Below, one piece after another: positions 53,361-64,000 of a stretch of DNA of 64,000 nt. Below the pieces are notes generated by a model. It ran no database searches, was not told the DNA's origin, and saw nothing but the letters and a program-made list of their open reading frames with translations. Position numbers and translations under genes: made by a program. This stretch comes from Burkholderiaceae bacterium (GTDB lineage: Bacteria > Pseudomonadota > Gammaproteobacteria > Burkholderiales > Burkholderiaceae_E), in NCBI GenBank assembly GCA_023954135.1, contig JAMLIN010000013.1, forward strand, positions 25,726 through 89,725, in the 5' to 3' direction. Numbering within the stretch: the stretch's first letter is position 1; every line of letters starts with the position of its first letter.

Positions 53361-53447
53361 GCGGCCGTGGCGGAATTGGTAGACGCACCAGGTTTAGGTC
53401 CTGGCGCCTTCGCTGGCGTGAAGGTTCGAGTCCTTTCGGCCGCACCA
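53361..53447 (+). tRNA. tRNA-Leu (UAG anticodon)
   Basis: 87 nt including an encoded CCA (53445-53447). The acceptor GCGGCCG pairs with CGGCCGC (53437-53443). The anticodon loop TTTAGGT gives TAG at 53395-53397, and a long variable arm (CGCCTTCGCTGGCG region) marks it as class II. The T-arm GGTTCGAGTCC is intact. Confidence 0.96.
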
Positions 53448-53593
53448 CCGGGTCGCATCATCGGGCCTCACCATCGTATTCGTGGCAGGGGCTCGCCTGG
53501 ATCGCGGGCGAGGAAGCGCCTGCAGGGGCCCGATGGTCGAGTCATCGCACAACACGCGCACAGGCCAGGGGCCGATCAGACAAGACGACAGAC

Positions 53594-54895
53594 ATGGCAA
53601 CCCAACTCGAAAATACCGGCAATCTCGAACGCAAGCTTTCCATGACCATCGCGATGGCCGATATCGACCGCGAGGTCGAGCAGCGCCTGCGCAAGCTGGC
53701 CCGTACCGTCAAGATGCCCGGATTTCGCCCGGGCAAGGTGCCGATGAAGATAGTCACCCAGAGCTACGGCGGGCAGGTGCGCGCCGAAGTCCTCGGCGAC
53801 GTGGTGGGCAAGGCGTTCAGCGAGGGCATCGCCGAGCATTCGCTGCGGGTCGCCGGCGAGCCGAGCATCGCCCCGCGCGAGGGCGGTGACGAGGGCGCGC
53901 TCGGGTTCGATGCCACCTTCGAGGTCTATCCGGAGATCGCGGTGCCGACGCTCGAATCGCTGGAGATCGAGCGGGTGGGCTGCGAGATCGGCGAGGCCGA
54001 GATCGACAAGACCATCGAGATCCTGCGCAAGCAGCGGGTCACCTGGAGCGAGGTCGACCGGGCCGCGGCCGATGGCGACCGGGCGACGATCGATTTCGTC
54101 GGGAAGATCGACGATGTCGCCTTCGAGGGCGGAACCGCCGAAGGCTTTGCGTTCGTCCTCGGGGAGGGACGCATGCTGCCGGACTTCGAGGCCGCGGTGC
54201 GCGGCATGAAGGCGGGCGAATCGCGGACCGCTCCGGTGGCCTTCCCGGAGGACTACGGCTCGAAGGAGCTGGCCGGCAAGACCGCCAGCTTCGAGATCAC
54301 CACGCGCAAGGTCGAGGAACCGGTGCTGCCGACGGTGGATGCCGATTTCGCGCGCGAGCTCGGCCAGGCCGATGGCGACGTCGAGGCGATGCGCCAGGAC
54401 ATCCGCCGCAACCTCGAGCGCGAGGTCGGCCAGCGGGTGCGCGGGCGGACCAAGAGCAATGTGATGGACAGCCTCGCGGCGGCGAGCGGTTTCGAGCTTC
54501 CGAAGGCGCTGGTCCGCAGCGAGGGCGAAGCCCTGGCCGAGCGCGCGCGCAACGATCTCGCCGCCCGCGGCGTCGATGTCAAGGACATCCCGGTGCCGGC
54601 CGACGCCTTCACCGAGCAGGCCGAGCGGCGCGTGCGGCTGGGCCTGCTGGTGGGCGAGATCGTCCGCCGCGAGAAGCTGCAGGCCAAGCCCGACCAGATC
54701 AGGGCGCAGATCGAGGAGTTCGCGCAGGCCTACGAGAACCCGGCGGAGGTCGTGCGGCACTACTTCAGCGATCGCAACCGGCTTGCCGAGATCGAGGCGC
54801 TGGTGATCGAGCAGAATGTCGTCGACTGGGCACTGGCGGGCGCGAAGGTCAGCGACAAGGCGCTCACCTTCGACGAGCTGATGGCCGCCGGTTGA
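53594..54895 (+). CDS. tig: Trigger factor
   Basis: Ribosome-bound chaperone and peptidyl-prolyl isomerase for nascent chains. The 433-residue protein has the ribosome-binding signature GFRPGKVPMKIV (GFRxGxxP), a central FKBP-like PPIase domain (about 150-245: GDRATIDFVGKID, FVLGEGRMLPDFEAAVRGMKAGE) and the helical C-terminal chaperone arms. It leads the conserved tig-clpP-clpX-lon block and lies 146 bp after tRNA-Leu. Confidence 0.96.
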   Translation: MATQLENTGNLERKLSMTIAMADIDREVEQRLRKLARTVKMPGFRPGKVPMKIVTQSYGGQVRAEVLGDVVGKAFSEGIAEHSLRVAGEPSIAPREGGDEGALGFDATFEVYPEIAVPTLESLEIERVGCEIGEAEIDKTIEILRKQRVTWSEVDRAAADGDRATIDFVGKIDDVAFEGGTAEGFAFVLGEGRMLPDFEAAVRGMKAGESRTAPVAFPEDYGSKELAGKTASFEITTRKVEEPVLPTVDADFARELGQADGDVEAMRQDIRRNLEREVGQRVRGRTKSNVMDSLAAASGFELPKALVRSEGEALAERARNDLAARGVDVKDIPVPADAFTEQAERRVRLGLLVGEIVRREKLQAKPDQIRAQIEEFAQAYENPAEVVRHYFSDRNRLAEIEALVIEQNVVDWALAGAKVSDKALTFDELMAAG

Positions 54896-54952
54896 TGCCG
54901 GTCGAGTTGACGATACCGGCTCACGATCCCGACCAATTCGCCACGGAGTGAC

Positions 54953-55624
54953 ATGACGATGACCCGCAACAACCTGATCGAGGACATGGTGAATGCCCAT
55001 CTCGCCAGCCAGCGGCAGGAGCCGACCGGCCTCGGGATGGTGCCGGTCGTGATCGAGCAGAGCGGCCGCGGCGAGCGCGCGTACGACATCTATTCGCGCC
55101 TGTTGCGTGAACGCGTCATCTTCCTCGTCGGTCCCGTGATGGACCAGGTGTCGAACCTGGTCGTCGCGCAGCTGCTCTTTCTCGAGTCCGAGAATCCCGA
55201 CAAGGACATCTCGCTGTACATCAATTCGCCTGGCGGCTCGGTGTCGGCCGGCCTGGCGATGTACGACACGATGCAGTTCATCAAGCCCGACGTCTCGACG
55301 CTGTGCATGGGAATGGCCGCCAGCATGGGCGCGTTCCTGCTCGCAGCGGGGGCGAAGGGCAAGCGCTATGCCCTGCCGAACGCGCGCATCATGATCCACC
55401 AGCCGTCCGGCGGCGCGCAGGGGCAGGCGGCGGACATCGAGATCCAGGCCCGCGAGATCCTCTACCTGCGCGAACGTCTCAACACGATCATCGCCGAGAT
55501 GACCGGCCAGCCGATCGAGCGCATCGCCCGCGACACCGACCGCGACAACTTCCTGGCGCCCGAGGATGCGGTAAGCTATGGCCTGATCGACAAAGTCCTG
55601 TCAAGCCGCGCCGACGGCGCCTGA
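54953..55624 (+). CDS. clpP: ATP-dependent Clp protease proteolytic subunit
   Basis: Forms the tetradecameric proteolytic barrel for ClpX. The 223-residue protein has the catalytic Ser124 in GMAASMGAF, His149 in [10 protein letters not shown] and Asp194 in [10 protein letters not shown]. About 25 N-terminal residues precede the mature region ([25 protein letters not shown]), consistent with a processed propeptide. A 57-bp gap follows tig and 25 bp precede clpX. Confidence 0.96.
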   Translation: MTMTRNNLIEDMVNAHLASQRQEPTGLGMVPVVIEQSGRGERAYDIYSRLLRERVIFLVGPVMDQVSNLVVAQLLFLESENPDKDISLYINSPGGSVSAGLAMYDTMQFIKPDVSTLCMGMAASMGAFLLAAGAKGKRYALPNARIMIHQPSGGAQGQAADIEIQAREILYLRERLNTIIAEMTGQPIERIARDTDRDNFLAPEDAVSYGLIDKVLSSRADGA

Positions 55625-55649
55625 GGCCGGACGGGAGTCTGGAATAGCC

Positions 55650-56909
55650 ATGTCCGACAAGAAAGGCTCGAGCGAGAAGCTGTTGTACTGCTCGTTCTGC
55701 GGCAAGAGTCAGCACGAAGTGCGCAAGCTGATCGCCGGTCCGTCGGTGTTCATCTGCGACGAATGCATCGAGCTGTGCAACGACATCATCCGCGACGAGG
55801 CGGGTGCCGAAGGCAGCGGCACCAGCCAGAAGGGCGAGTTGCCGACGCCGGCCGAGATCAGCGCGATCCTCGACCAGTACGTCATCGGCCAGCACACCGC
55901 CAAGCGCGGACTGTCGGTCGCGGTCTACAACCACTACAAGCGGCTGCGCCATCGCGGCAAGCAGGACGACGTCGAGTTGTCCAAGAGCAACATCCTGATG
56001 GTCGGGCCGACCGGCTCGGGCAAGACCCTGCTCGCGCAGACGCTCGCCCGGCTGCTCAACGTTCCGTTCGTGATCGCCGACGCGACCACCCTGACCGAGG
56101 CCGGCTACGTCGGCGAGGATGTCGAGAACATCATCCAGAAGCTCCTGCAGAGCTGCAACTACGAGGTCGACCGGGCGCAGAACGGCATCGTCTACATCGA
56201 CGAGATCGACAAGATCTCCCGCAAGTCGGACAACCCGTCGATCACTCGCGATGTCTCCGGTGAGGGCGTCCAGCAGGCCCTGCTCAAGCTGATCGAGGGA
56301 ACGGTCGCTTCCGTGCCGCCGCAGGGAGGGCGCAAGCATCCGAACCAGGATTTCGTCCAGATCGACACCACGAACATCCTGTTCATATGCGGCGGCGCCT
56401 TCGACGGGCTCGAGAAGATCATCCGCAACCGCTCGGAGCGCTCGGGGATCGGTTTCGGCGCCGAGGTCAAGAGCGAGTCCGATCGCACCGTCGGCGAGGT
56501 CCTGCGGGACGTCGAACCCGAGGATCTCGTCAAGTTCGGCCTGATCCCGGAGCTCGTCGGCCGGCTGCCGGTGGTCGCCACCCTCGACGAGCTCGACGAG
56601 ACCGCCCTGGTCGAGATCCTGGTCGAGCCCCGGAACGCGCTCGTCAAGCAGTACCAGAAGCTGTTCGCGATGGAGGGCGTCGACCTCGAGTTCCGCGCCA
56701 GCGCGCTCGCGGCAGTGGCACGGCGGGCGCTCAAGCGCCGTACCGGGGCGCGAGGCCTGCGCTCCATCCTGGAGCAGGCCCTGCTCGACGTCATGTACGA
56801 GCTGCCGAGCATGCAGAACGTCCAGAAAGTGGTCGTCGACGAGCACACCATCGAGGGCGTGGGCAAGCCTCTGGTCATCTACAGCGACGAAAAGAAAGTC
56901 GCTGGTTAG
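55650..56909 (+). CDS. clpX: ATP-dependent Clp protease ATP-binding subunit ClpX
   Basis: AAA+ unfoldase that feeds proteins such as ssrA-tagged chains into ClpP. The 419-residue protein has an N-terminal zinc-binding domain ([15 protein letters not shown] and [10 protein letters not shown]). It has Walker [13 protein letters not shown], Walker [10 protein letters not shown] and the sensor/arginine region in [15 protein letters not shown]. The IGF-type ClpP-binding loop (SGIGFGAEV) is present. A rho-independent terminator follows. Confidence 0.97.
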   Translation: MSDKKGSSEKLLYCSFCGKSQHEVRKLIAGPSVFICDECIELCNDIIRDEAGAEGSGTSQKGELPTPAEISAILDQYVIGQHTAKRGLSVAVYNHYKRLRHRGKQDDVELSKSNILMVGPTGSGKTLLAQTLARLLNVPFVIADATTLTEAGYVGEDVENIIQKLLQSCNYEVDRAQNGIVYIDEIDKISRKSDNPSITRDVSGEGVQQALLKLIEGTVASVPPQGGRKHPNQDFVQIDTTNILFICGGAFDGLEKIIRNRSERSGIGFGAEVKSESDRTVGEVLRDVEPEDLVKFGLIPELVGRLPVVATLDELDETALVEILVEPRNALVKQYQKLFAMEGVDLEFRASALAAVARRALKRRTGARGLRSILEQALLDVMYELPSMQNVQKVVVDEHTIEGVGKPLVIYSDEKKVAG

Positions 56910-56947
56910 CGCGCGAGTTATCGCGTTCGGGCGCGGGCCATGCAGGG

Positions 56948-56972
56948 AAAGCCGGGAATTCGCCGGCTTTTT
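56948..56972 (+). terminator. Terminator after clpX
   Basis: AAAGCCGG (56948-56955) pairs with CCGGCTTT (56963-56970) around a 7-nt loop, followed by TT then C and a further T-rich stretch. It lies about 38 bp beyond the clpX stop. Confidence 0.75.
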
Positions 56973-57096
56973 CCGCTTTCGGGCCAACCGGGCCCCGGTC
57001 AAGCTCGGGAGTCCCGGCAGTGCGCCGCCGATGGCCACGGCCGTTGCCGTGATGCTGCGCGCCCGAGGGTGCAATCGGCGTATTCTCATGAATCAC

Positions 57097-57124
57097 CTTG
57101 AATTCCGGCGAGGCGCCGCCATGT
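57097..57124 (+). promoter_or_regulatory. Candidate sigma32 heat-shock promoter of lon
   Basis: CTTGAAT (57097-57103), 13-bp spacer, CGCCATGT (57117-57124). These match the sigma32 consensus CTTGAAA / CCCCATNT at six of seven and all but one informative position. The predicted start near 57131 leaves a short leader containing GGAG before the ATG at 57153. lon is a known heat-shock gene in proteobacteria. Confidence 0.55.
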
Positions 57125-57152
57125 CCCCCCGGAAGTCCCAATGGAGAACCGA

Positions 57153-59564
<2,412 letters not shown>

Positions 59565-59590
59565 TCGAACGCTCGCGGCACGAGTGCCGA

Positions 59591-59629
59591 TCGCCCGGAA
59601 ATCCGCTTGACACAAGGCTTTCCGGGCGA
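59591..59629. repeat. 11-bp inverted repeat enclosing the hupB -35 box
   Basis: TCGCCCGGAAA (59591-59601) and TTTCCGGGCGA (59619-59629) are exact reverse complements with a 17-nt loop that contains the hupB TTGACA. It begins 27 bp after the lon stop, so it could be the lon terminator, an operator for hupB, or both. No U-run follows. Confidence 0.6.
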
Positions 59630-59635
59630 TGTAAT
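59607..59635 (+). promoter_or_regulatory. Strong sigma70 promoter of hupB
   Basis: TTGACA (59607-59612), 17-bp spacer, TGTAAT (59630-59635): six and five of six consensus matches with ideal spacing, the best promoter in this window. It fits the abundance of HU protein. Predicted start near 59642 gives a leader of about 105 nt. Confidence 0.75.
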
Positions 59636-59746
59636 ACGCGATCGGTTTCGATGCCCCTGGGTCGATCACCAAGGGCTCGTGAGACATTCGCGCACGGCGT
59701 TTCGCGCGCGACGAAAACCTGACTAGATGATGCGAGGGGGTTCTAA

Positions 59747-60019
59747 GTGAACAAGACCGATCTGATCGACCACATTGCGAAGCAGGCCGATATTTCGAAG
59801 GCTGCAGCCGGCCGTGCGCTGGATGCATTCGTTGGTGCGGTCCGTACCACGCTCAAGAAGGGCGGCACGGTCACCCTCGTGGGCTTCGGTACGTTTGCGG
59901 TCGGCAAGCGCGCGGCGCGCACGGGGCGCAACCCCCGGACTGGCGACACGATCAAGATCAAGGCTGCCAAGCTTCCCAAGTTCCGTCCTGGCAAGGCGCT
60001 GAAGGACGCGATCAACTGA
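59747..60019 (+). CDS. hupB: DNA-binding protein HU-beta
   Basis: Abundant histone-like protein that bends DNA. The 90-residue product starts with GTG after a GAGGGGG ribosome-binding site. It opens with [27 protein letters not shown]. The DNA-binding arm [31 protein letters not shown] is intact, with the conserved Pro that intercalates DNA in RNPRTG. It follows lon, the usual order in Burkholderiales and enterics. Confidence 0.96.
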   Translation: MNKTDLIDHIAKQADISKAAAGRALDAFVGAVRTTLKKGGTVTLVGFGTFAVGKRAARTGRNPRTGDTIKIKAAKLPKFRPGKALKDAIN

Positions 60020-60089
60020 GCGCGCTTGCGCCCTGCGCCGGAACCGCTATAATCGCGGTCTTCGCGAATCGCAGTCGATGCTGATGCTC

Positions 60090-60165
60090 GGGTGCTTAGC
60101 TCAGTTGGTAGAGCGGCGCCCTTACAAGGCGTAGGTCGGGAGTTCGAGACTCTCAGCACCCACCA
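60090..60165 (+). tRNA. tRNA-Val (UAC anticodon)
   Basis: 76 nt with encoded CCA (60163-60165). The acceptor GGGTGCT pairs with AGCACCC. The anticodon loop CTTACAA gives TAC at 60123-60125. D-arm AGCTCAGTTGGTAGAGC and T-arm GGAGTTCGAGACTC are intact. It is 70 bp after hupB and 38 bp before tRNA-Asp. Confidence 0.96.
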
Positions 60166-60203
60166 GAGTCGCCGGACACGGATCGCGAGTGGTTCTGCAA
60201 TCA

Positions 60204-60280
60204 GGAGTGGTAGTTCAGTTGGTTAGAATACCGGCCTGTCACGCCGGGGGTCGCGGGTTCGAGTCCCGTCCACTCCGCCA
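60204..60280 (+). tRNA. tRNA-Asp (GUC anticodon)
   Basis: 77 nt with encoded CCA (60278-60280). The acceptor GGAGTGG pairs with CCACTCC. The anticodon loop CTGTCAC gives GTC at 60238-60240. T-arm CGGGTTCGAGTCCCG is intact. It is co-transcribed with tRNA-Val and followed by a terminator. Confidence 0.96.
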
Positions 60281-60290
60281 ACGATTCCAG

Positions 60291-60315
60291 GGGCGAACGC
60301 GAGTTCGCCCTTTTT
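60291..60315 (+). terminator. Rho-independent terminator of the tRNA-Val/Asp unit
   Basis: GGGCGAAC (60291-60298) pairs perfectly with GTTCGCCC (60303-60310) around GCGA, followed by TTTTT and more T-rich sequence. Confidence 0.9.
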
Positions 60316-60354
60316 CTTTTAATTTCGCCTGACCGCCCACGCAGGAAAACGGAC

Positions 60355-62268
60355 ATGTTCGAGTCGATCCGCAATCATCAGCGAATCCTGCAGCTGATCC
60401 TGGTGATCCTGATCTTCCCGGCGTTCGCTTTCTTCGGCTTGCCGGCGTACGACCGGATGACCGGCGGCGATTCGATCGCGACGGTCGCCGGTACGCAGAT
60501 CACCATGCCGGAGTTCGAGCAGGCGCAGCGCGAGCAGATGGATCGCCTGAGGGAGTCGCTCGGTGATTCCTTCGACCCCTCCATGCTGCAGGAGCCGGCG
60601 GTGCAGCGCGAGATCCTCGAGGGGTTGATCACACGCCATACCCTGTTCTGGGCTGCGCGCGAGGAGAACATCTCCGTCACCGATGACGAACTGCGCCGGC
60701 TCATCACCGGAATTCCCGGGCTCACCGACGAGGAAGGACGCTTCGACCGCGAGCGCTACGCGACCCTGCTCGCTGCGCGCGGCATGAGCGAAGCGGGTTT
60801 CGAATACGAGCAGCGCCGCGAGCTCGCGATCCGGGCCCTGCCGGAGTCGATCGGGCTCACCGCCTTGTCCCCGAAGCCGGTGGTCGAGCGCCTGCTGCGT
60901 ACCAACGAGCAGGTCCGGGCGGTGAGCATGCGCGTCTTTCGCGCCGAGGATTACGTCGCGAGCACCGAGTCGGGCGAAGCGGAGTTCCGCAAGTACTTCG
61001 AGGAGAATCCGCGAGAATTCGAGATTCCCGAGTTCGCGAAGGTCGAGTACGTGATGTTGCGGGCCGAGGATGTCGCCGCCCGGATCGAGCTCGACCCGAA
61101 GGCGGTACGGGAGTACTACGACCAGAATCCGGGCAGCTTCGGCGCGCCCGAGGAGCGCCATGCGAGCCACATTCTCGTCGCCACGGGCGCAGAGGGCAGG
61201 GAGGCGGCTCGCGCGAGGATCGAGGCGCTCAAGGCCGAGATCGATGCCGGCAAGGCTTTCGATACGGTAGCCCGAGAGACATCCGACGACGCCGCCTCGA
61301 AGGATTCCGGCGGGGACCTCGGCTGGTTTCGCCGCGACGACATGATCACCGAGGTCGCCGATGCTGCCTTCGGCCTGGAGAAGGCCGGCGAGATCGCCGG
61401 CCCGGTCGAGTCGGAGTTCGGCTGGCACCTCGTCAGGCTCGAGGGAATCCGCGAAGCGGCGATCAAGCCCTTCGAGGAAGTGCGCGAGGACATCACCCGG
61501 GAACTTCGCGCGCAGCAGGCCCGGCTGCGATACGGCGAGGCGGCCGAGGACTTCAGCAACAGCGTCTACGAACAGGGAGACAGCCTCGCGCCGGCGGCCG
61601 AGCAGCTCGGCCTCGAGGTGATGACGGCCGACGAGGTTCGTCGCAGCGGAGCCCGCGATCCTTCCTCGCCACTGAATCGGCCGGCGGTGCTCAGGGCGAT
61701 CTTCGCCCCGCAATCCCTTTCGCAGCGACAGAACACCGAGGCGATCGACATCGGCAACGGCAGCCTGCTGGCTGCGCGGGTGATCGACTACCAGCCGGCG
61801 CGAATGCCCGCCTACGAAGAGATCGAAGCCGAGGTGGCTGCCCGGGTCAAGGCGCTGGAGGCTGCCCGTCTTGCGCGCGAGGCTGGCGAGCGGGCGTTGG
61901 CGCAGGCGCGCGAGGCCGGTGCGGCGGCCGAGGGTTTCGGCGAGACGCAGAAGATCTCCAGGATGAGTGCGGCTTCGCTCGGCACCGAGGCCGTCCAGGC
62001 GATCTTCGGCGCCGACCCGGAGAGCCTGCCCGGCTTCGTCGGTGTGCCGCAGGGCTCGAGCGGCTATGCGATCTTCAGGATCAGCGAGGTCGAGGACCTT
62101 GACGCGGCCCGGGTCGATGAGCGCCTGCGGGCCTATCGGGACCAGGCGTCCAGCCTCTACGGCCAGGCCGAAACGGCGGCTGTATTCGAGCTGCTTCGCG
62201 CCCGCGCGGATGTGAAGGTCCGCATGGACAGGCTGACATCGTCCCGCGACGACGAGGACGAGGAGTGA
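60355..62268 (+). CDS. ppiD: Periplasmic folding chaperone PpiD (SurA-N / parvulin)
   Basis: Membrane-anchored periplasmic chaperone associated with the Sec translocon. The 637-residue protein has one N-terminal membrane anchor (residues about 11-30, ILQLILVILIFPAFAFFGL), a SurA-N-like chaperone domain (about 45-200) and a parvulin domain (about 262-360: ERHASHILVAT, GGDLGWFRRDDM, AGPVESEFGWHLVRLEG). A second PPIase-like C-terminal region follows, and the tail is acidic. Length and anchor separate it from SurA. It converges on mnmH with 7 bp between stops. Confidence 0.93.
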   Translation: MFESIRNHQRILQLILVILIFPAFAFFGLPAYDRMTGGDSIATVAGTQITMPEFEQAQREQMDRLRESLGDSFDPSMLQEPAVQREILEGLITRHTLFWAAREENISVTDDELRRLITGIPGLTDEEGRFDRERYATLLAARGMSEAGFEYEQRRELAIRALPESIGLTALSPKPVVERLLRTNEQVRAVSMRVFRAEDYVASTESGEAEFRKYFEENPREFEIPEFAKVEYVMLRAEDVAARIELDPKAVREYYDQNPGSFGAPEERHASHILVATGAEGREAARARIEALKAEIDAGKAFDTVARETSDDAASKDSGGDLGWFRRDDMITEVADAAFGLEKAGEIAGPVESEFGWHLVRLEGIREAAIKPFEEVREDITRELRAQQARLRYGEAAEDFSNSVYEQGDSLAPAAEQLGLEVMTADEVRRSGARDPSSPLNRPAVLRAIFAPQSLSQRQNTEAIDIGNGSLLAARVIDYQPARMPAYEEIEAEVAARVKALEAARLAREAGERALAQAREAGAAAEGFGETQKISRMSAASLGTEAVQAIFGADPESLPGFVGVPQGSSGYAIFRISEVEDLDAARVDERLRAYRDQASSLYGQAETAAVFELLRARADVKVRMDRLTSSRDDEDEE

Positions 62269-62275
62269 AACCGGA

Positions 62276-63391
62276 TCAGGATCGCCCGGCCGCCGGGTAG
62301 AGCGCGGCGATCCGGTCGGCGGCATCGGCGAGCGACGAAGCGCAATCGGCGCCGGCATCCTTTCCTTCCCCGTTCGGAGCGCTGGTGTCCACTGCAATGG
62401 ATGACGCGGCGTCGAGCCGCGAGAAATTGCGGGCCATGGATCGCTCGTAGGCGGGATCGTAGTGGTCGGCGAGCAGCTCGCCGACCAGTCCGTCCCAGTC
62501 ACCATTCGACGCCTGCGAATCCCAGTGGGCGATGCGCGACTTGCCATGGATCGGCACGAAGGCGGACAGGCGTTCGGACAGCAGGGCCGGGTTGCCCAGG
62601 AAGTGCTCGTAGTCTTCGCGTAGCAGCCGGATCCGGAACTCCGGCGATGCCGTGAGGACGATGCACTCGGAGGAACGCATCCGCGTGATCAATGGTCCCG
62701 GCACCTGGCAGCTGCCGATCTTTCGGCTTTCGGATTCGACGAATACCGGCCGGCTGTCGTCACAGTTTCGTAGCGCCTGCCACAGGCGGGATTCGAAGCC
62801 TTTCTGGCTCGGCTGGGGGTTGTCCGGTATCGGCCCGAGGATGGACCCGCGATGCGCCGCCAGAGCCTCGAGATCGAGGACCTGCAGGCCTCGTTCGGCG
62901 AGCAGGCTCAGCAGCCGGCTCTTGCCGACCCCGGTGCGGCCGGCGACCACGATGAATCGATGCCGCTGCGGCAGTTGCTCCAGATCGGCGACGACCTGGC
63001 GGCGATAGGAGCGATAGCCTCCTTCGAGCACATCGACCTTCCAGCCGACGCGCGAGAGCACGATGGCGAGCGAGCCGGACCGGTTGCCGCCGCGCCAGCA
63101 ATAGACGAGTGGACGCCAGTCGGGCGGCATGGCGCTGAACCGGGTCTCGAGGAGGGTGCCGATGTTGCGGGCCACCAGCGCCGCCCCGCGCCGCCTCGCG
63201 ACGAAAGCTCCTTCGCGGGCGTGCAGGGTGCCGACCTCGGCGCGTTCGAGATCATCGAGCACGGGGGCGCCGGCGGCGCCGGGGATGTGGTCGAGGGCGA
63301 ACTCGGCCGGGCTACGGGCATCGAGGATGGCGTCGTAGCGATCGAGCGTGGCAAGGCAGTCGGCGATCGATACGGTTCTGGGACCTTTCAT
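62276..63391 (-). CDS. mnmH: tRNA 2-selenouridine/geranyl-2-thiouridine synthase
   Basis: Replaces sulfur by selenium (through a geranylated intermediate) at the wobble 2-thiouridine of tRNAs. The 371-residue protein has an N-terminal rhodanese domain with catalytic Cys98 in LVYCWRGGNRSGS, a P-loop GRTGVGKSRLLSLL and a C-terminal helical region. Selenophosphate synthetase SelD, needed for the selenium step, is not encoded in this window. The C-terminal 30 residues (Ser/Asp/Ala-rich) are poorly conserved-looking. It is divergent from the DUF1178 gene. Confidence 0.92.
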   Translation of the reverse strand: MKGPRTVSIADCLATLDRYDAILDARSPAEFALDHIPGAAGAPVLDDLERAEVGTLHAREGAFVARRRGAALVARNIGTLLETRFSAMPPDWRPLVYCWRGGNRSGSLAIVLSRVGWKVDVLEGGYRSYRRQVVADLEQLPQRHRFIVVAGRTGVGKSRLLSLLAERGLQVLDLEALAAHRGSILGPIPDNPQPSQKGFESRLWQALRNCDDSRPVFVESESRKIGSCQVPGPLITRMRSSECIVLTASPEFRIRLLREDYEHFLGNPALLSERLSAFVPIHGKSRIAHWDSQASNGDWDGLVGELLADHYDPAYERSMARNFSRLDAASSIAVDTSAPNGEGKDAGADCASSLADAADRIAALYPAAGRS

Positions 63392-63478
63392 CGGGCAGTC
63401 CGGGAGTCAGGCGGGAGGGAGGATGGCGAAACACAATAGAATGATGGCGGTGTGCCCGTCGGGAGTCGAGCCACGTCG

Positions 63479-63952
63479 ATGAAAGTGTTCAATCTCAGTT
63501 GTGACCACGACCATGTCTTCGAGGGCTGGTTCGGCCGTGCCGAGGACTTCGACCGGCAGGTCGAGGCCGGCCTGATCCAGTGCCCGGTGTGCGGCAGCGG
63601 CGGGATACGCAAGCTGCTGTCGGCGCCACGCATCAATCGTGGTCGCGGCGAGGCCAGGCCGACGCATGCCGTCGGCAAGACGGAGCCCGACGCCGCCTCG
63701 CCCCCGTCTCCATCATCCGCCCAGCTCGAGCTGCAGAGGCTCTGGATCCAGATGGCGCGGCAGGTGATCGAATCGACCGAGGATGTCGGCAACCGGTTCG
63801 CCGAAGAGGCGCGGCGGATCCACTATCAGGAGAAACCGGCGCGGGCCATCCGCGGCGAGGCGACGCCTCGCGAGGCCGCCGATCTGGCAGAGGAGGGCAT
63901 CGAGGTGCTCGCCTTTCCGATGCCTGCCGCGCTCAAGAACCCGGTTCAGTAG
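63479..63952 (+). CDS. DUF1178 family protein
   Basis: A 157-residue cytoplasmic protein, start chosen at ATG 63479 (MKVFNLSC), which matches the family's opening MKVFDL/NLxC. It has a zinc-ribbon-like cysteine set (SCDHDHVFEGWF and IQCPVCGSGGIRK), then a Pro/Ser-rich linker, a helical segment (LELQRLWIQMARQVIESTEDVGNRFAEEARRIHY) and GEATPREAADLAEEGIEVLAFP. The family's function is unknown. A TAGAAT lies about 37 bp upstream. Family members often precede a NUDIX gene; nothing recognisable follows in the remaining 48 bases. Confidence 0.85.
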   Translation: MKVFNLSCDHDHVFEGWFGRAEDFDRQVEAGLIQCPVCGSGGIRKLLSAPRINRGRGEARPTHAVGKTEPDAASPPSPSSAQLELQRLWIQMARQVIESTEDVGNRFAEEARRIHYQEKPARAIRGEATPREAADLAEEGIEVLAFPMPAALKNPVQ

Positions 63953-64000
63953 CGGTCGTGCGCCCGGATTGAGACGGGTTCGGATCCGGGTGCAGGACAA
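63953..64000. other. Window edge after DUF1178 gene
   Basis: 48 bases with no recognisable gene start, terminator or RNA. Confidence 0.5.

Noticed and set aside
50039..53461. A 1140-codon minus-strand open frame opposite the RND pump and running over tRNA-Leu
   Set aside because: Shadow of the pump gene. It has no recognisable domain and would run through a functional tRNA gene.
53367..53645. Plus-strand frame starting inside tRNA-Leu (MAELVDAPG...)
   Set aside because: This is the familiar spurious translation of a tRNA-Leu gene.

Overview
The window is about 64 kb of high-GC chromosomal DNA. Its gene content and order point to a betaproteobacterium of the Burkholderiales. The evidence is the mdh / gntR / sdhCDAB-sdhE / gltA / odhA-odhB-lpdA / zapE order, the phaC-phaB-phaR polyhydroxyalkanoate cluster, the tig-clpP-clpX-lon-hupB-tRNA(Val)-tRNA(Asp)-ppiD block, and the tsaB-rimI-udg and alr-radA pairs. 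I see no rRNA, CRISPR array, phage or transposase gene. Nearly all the sequence is ordinary core genome; the only mobile-looking material is short non-coding repeats.

Layout. 0-3.3 kb (minus strand): methylcitrate-cycle genes prpC and prpB, then malate dehydrogenase. 3.4-16.7 kb (plus): a HutC-type GntR regulator, then succinate dehydrogenase with its flavinylation factor, citrate synthase, the 2-oxoglutarate dehydrogenase complex (E1, E2, E3) and ZapE. This makes up most of a TCA-cycle regulon in one place. A perfect 18-bp palindrome lies in the mdh/gntR divergent region. 16.7-22.3 kb: a small lipoprotein, a PP2C phosphatase, a DUF465 protein with a DinG/YoaA helicase, then bamD and rluD facing away from each other only 9 bp apart. 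22.3-28.4 kb: pgeF, a small membrane protein, phaC, phaB, phaR and rimO. 28.4-34.0 kb: serB and mfd (minus), ispD-ispF (plus). 34.0-38.9 kb (all minus): a rubrerythrin / Fe-S oxidoreductase / DUF3501 cassette and an EnvZ/OmpR-like two-component pair. 39.0-45.6 kb: a small secreted protein, tsaB-rimI-udg, lplT (minus) and alr-radA. 45.7-48.9 kb (minus): the squalene-synthesis genes hpnC-hpnD-hpnE. 49.0-53.3 kb: an RND efflux adaptor and pump. 53.3-62.3 kb: tRNA-Leu, the proteostasis block tig-clpP-clpX-lon, hupB, two tRNAs and ppiD. 62.3-64 kb: mnmH and a DUF1178 protein.

The genes centre on central carbon metabolism (TCA cycle, propionyl-CoA oxidation, carbon storage as PHA), envelope functions (BamD, LplT, alanine racemase, hopanoid-precursor squalene, RND export, PpiD) and protein quality control.

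The least-described material is non-coding. A roughly 165-bp element with perfect 20-bp terminal inverted repeats occurs twice in opposite orientation, with a third, collapsed copy; each time its outer end supplies the TAG stop codon of the upstream gene. A second palindromic repeat follows radA and encodes the last residues of hpnE. There is also an operator-like palindrome just downstream of a candidate promoter for the RND operon. The rubrerythrin/Fe-S oxidoreductase/DUF3501 cassette is the best candidate for an incompletely characterised protein system. All positions were read by eye; no searches were run.
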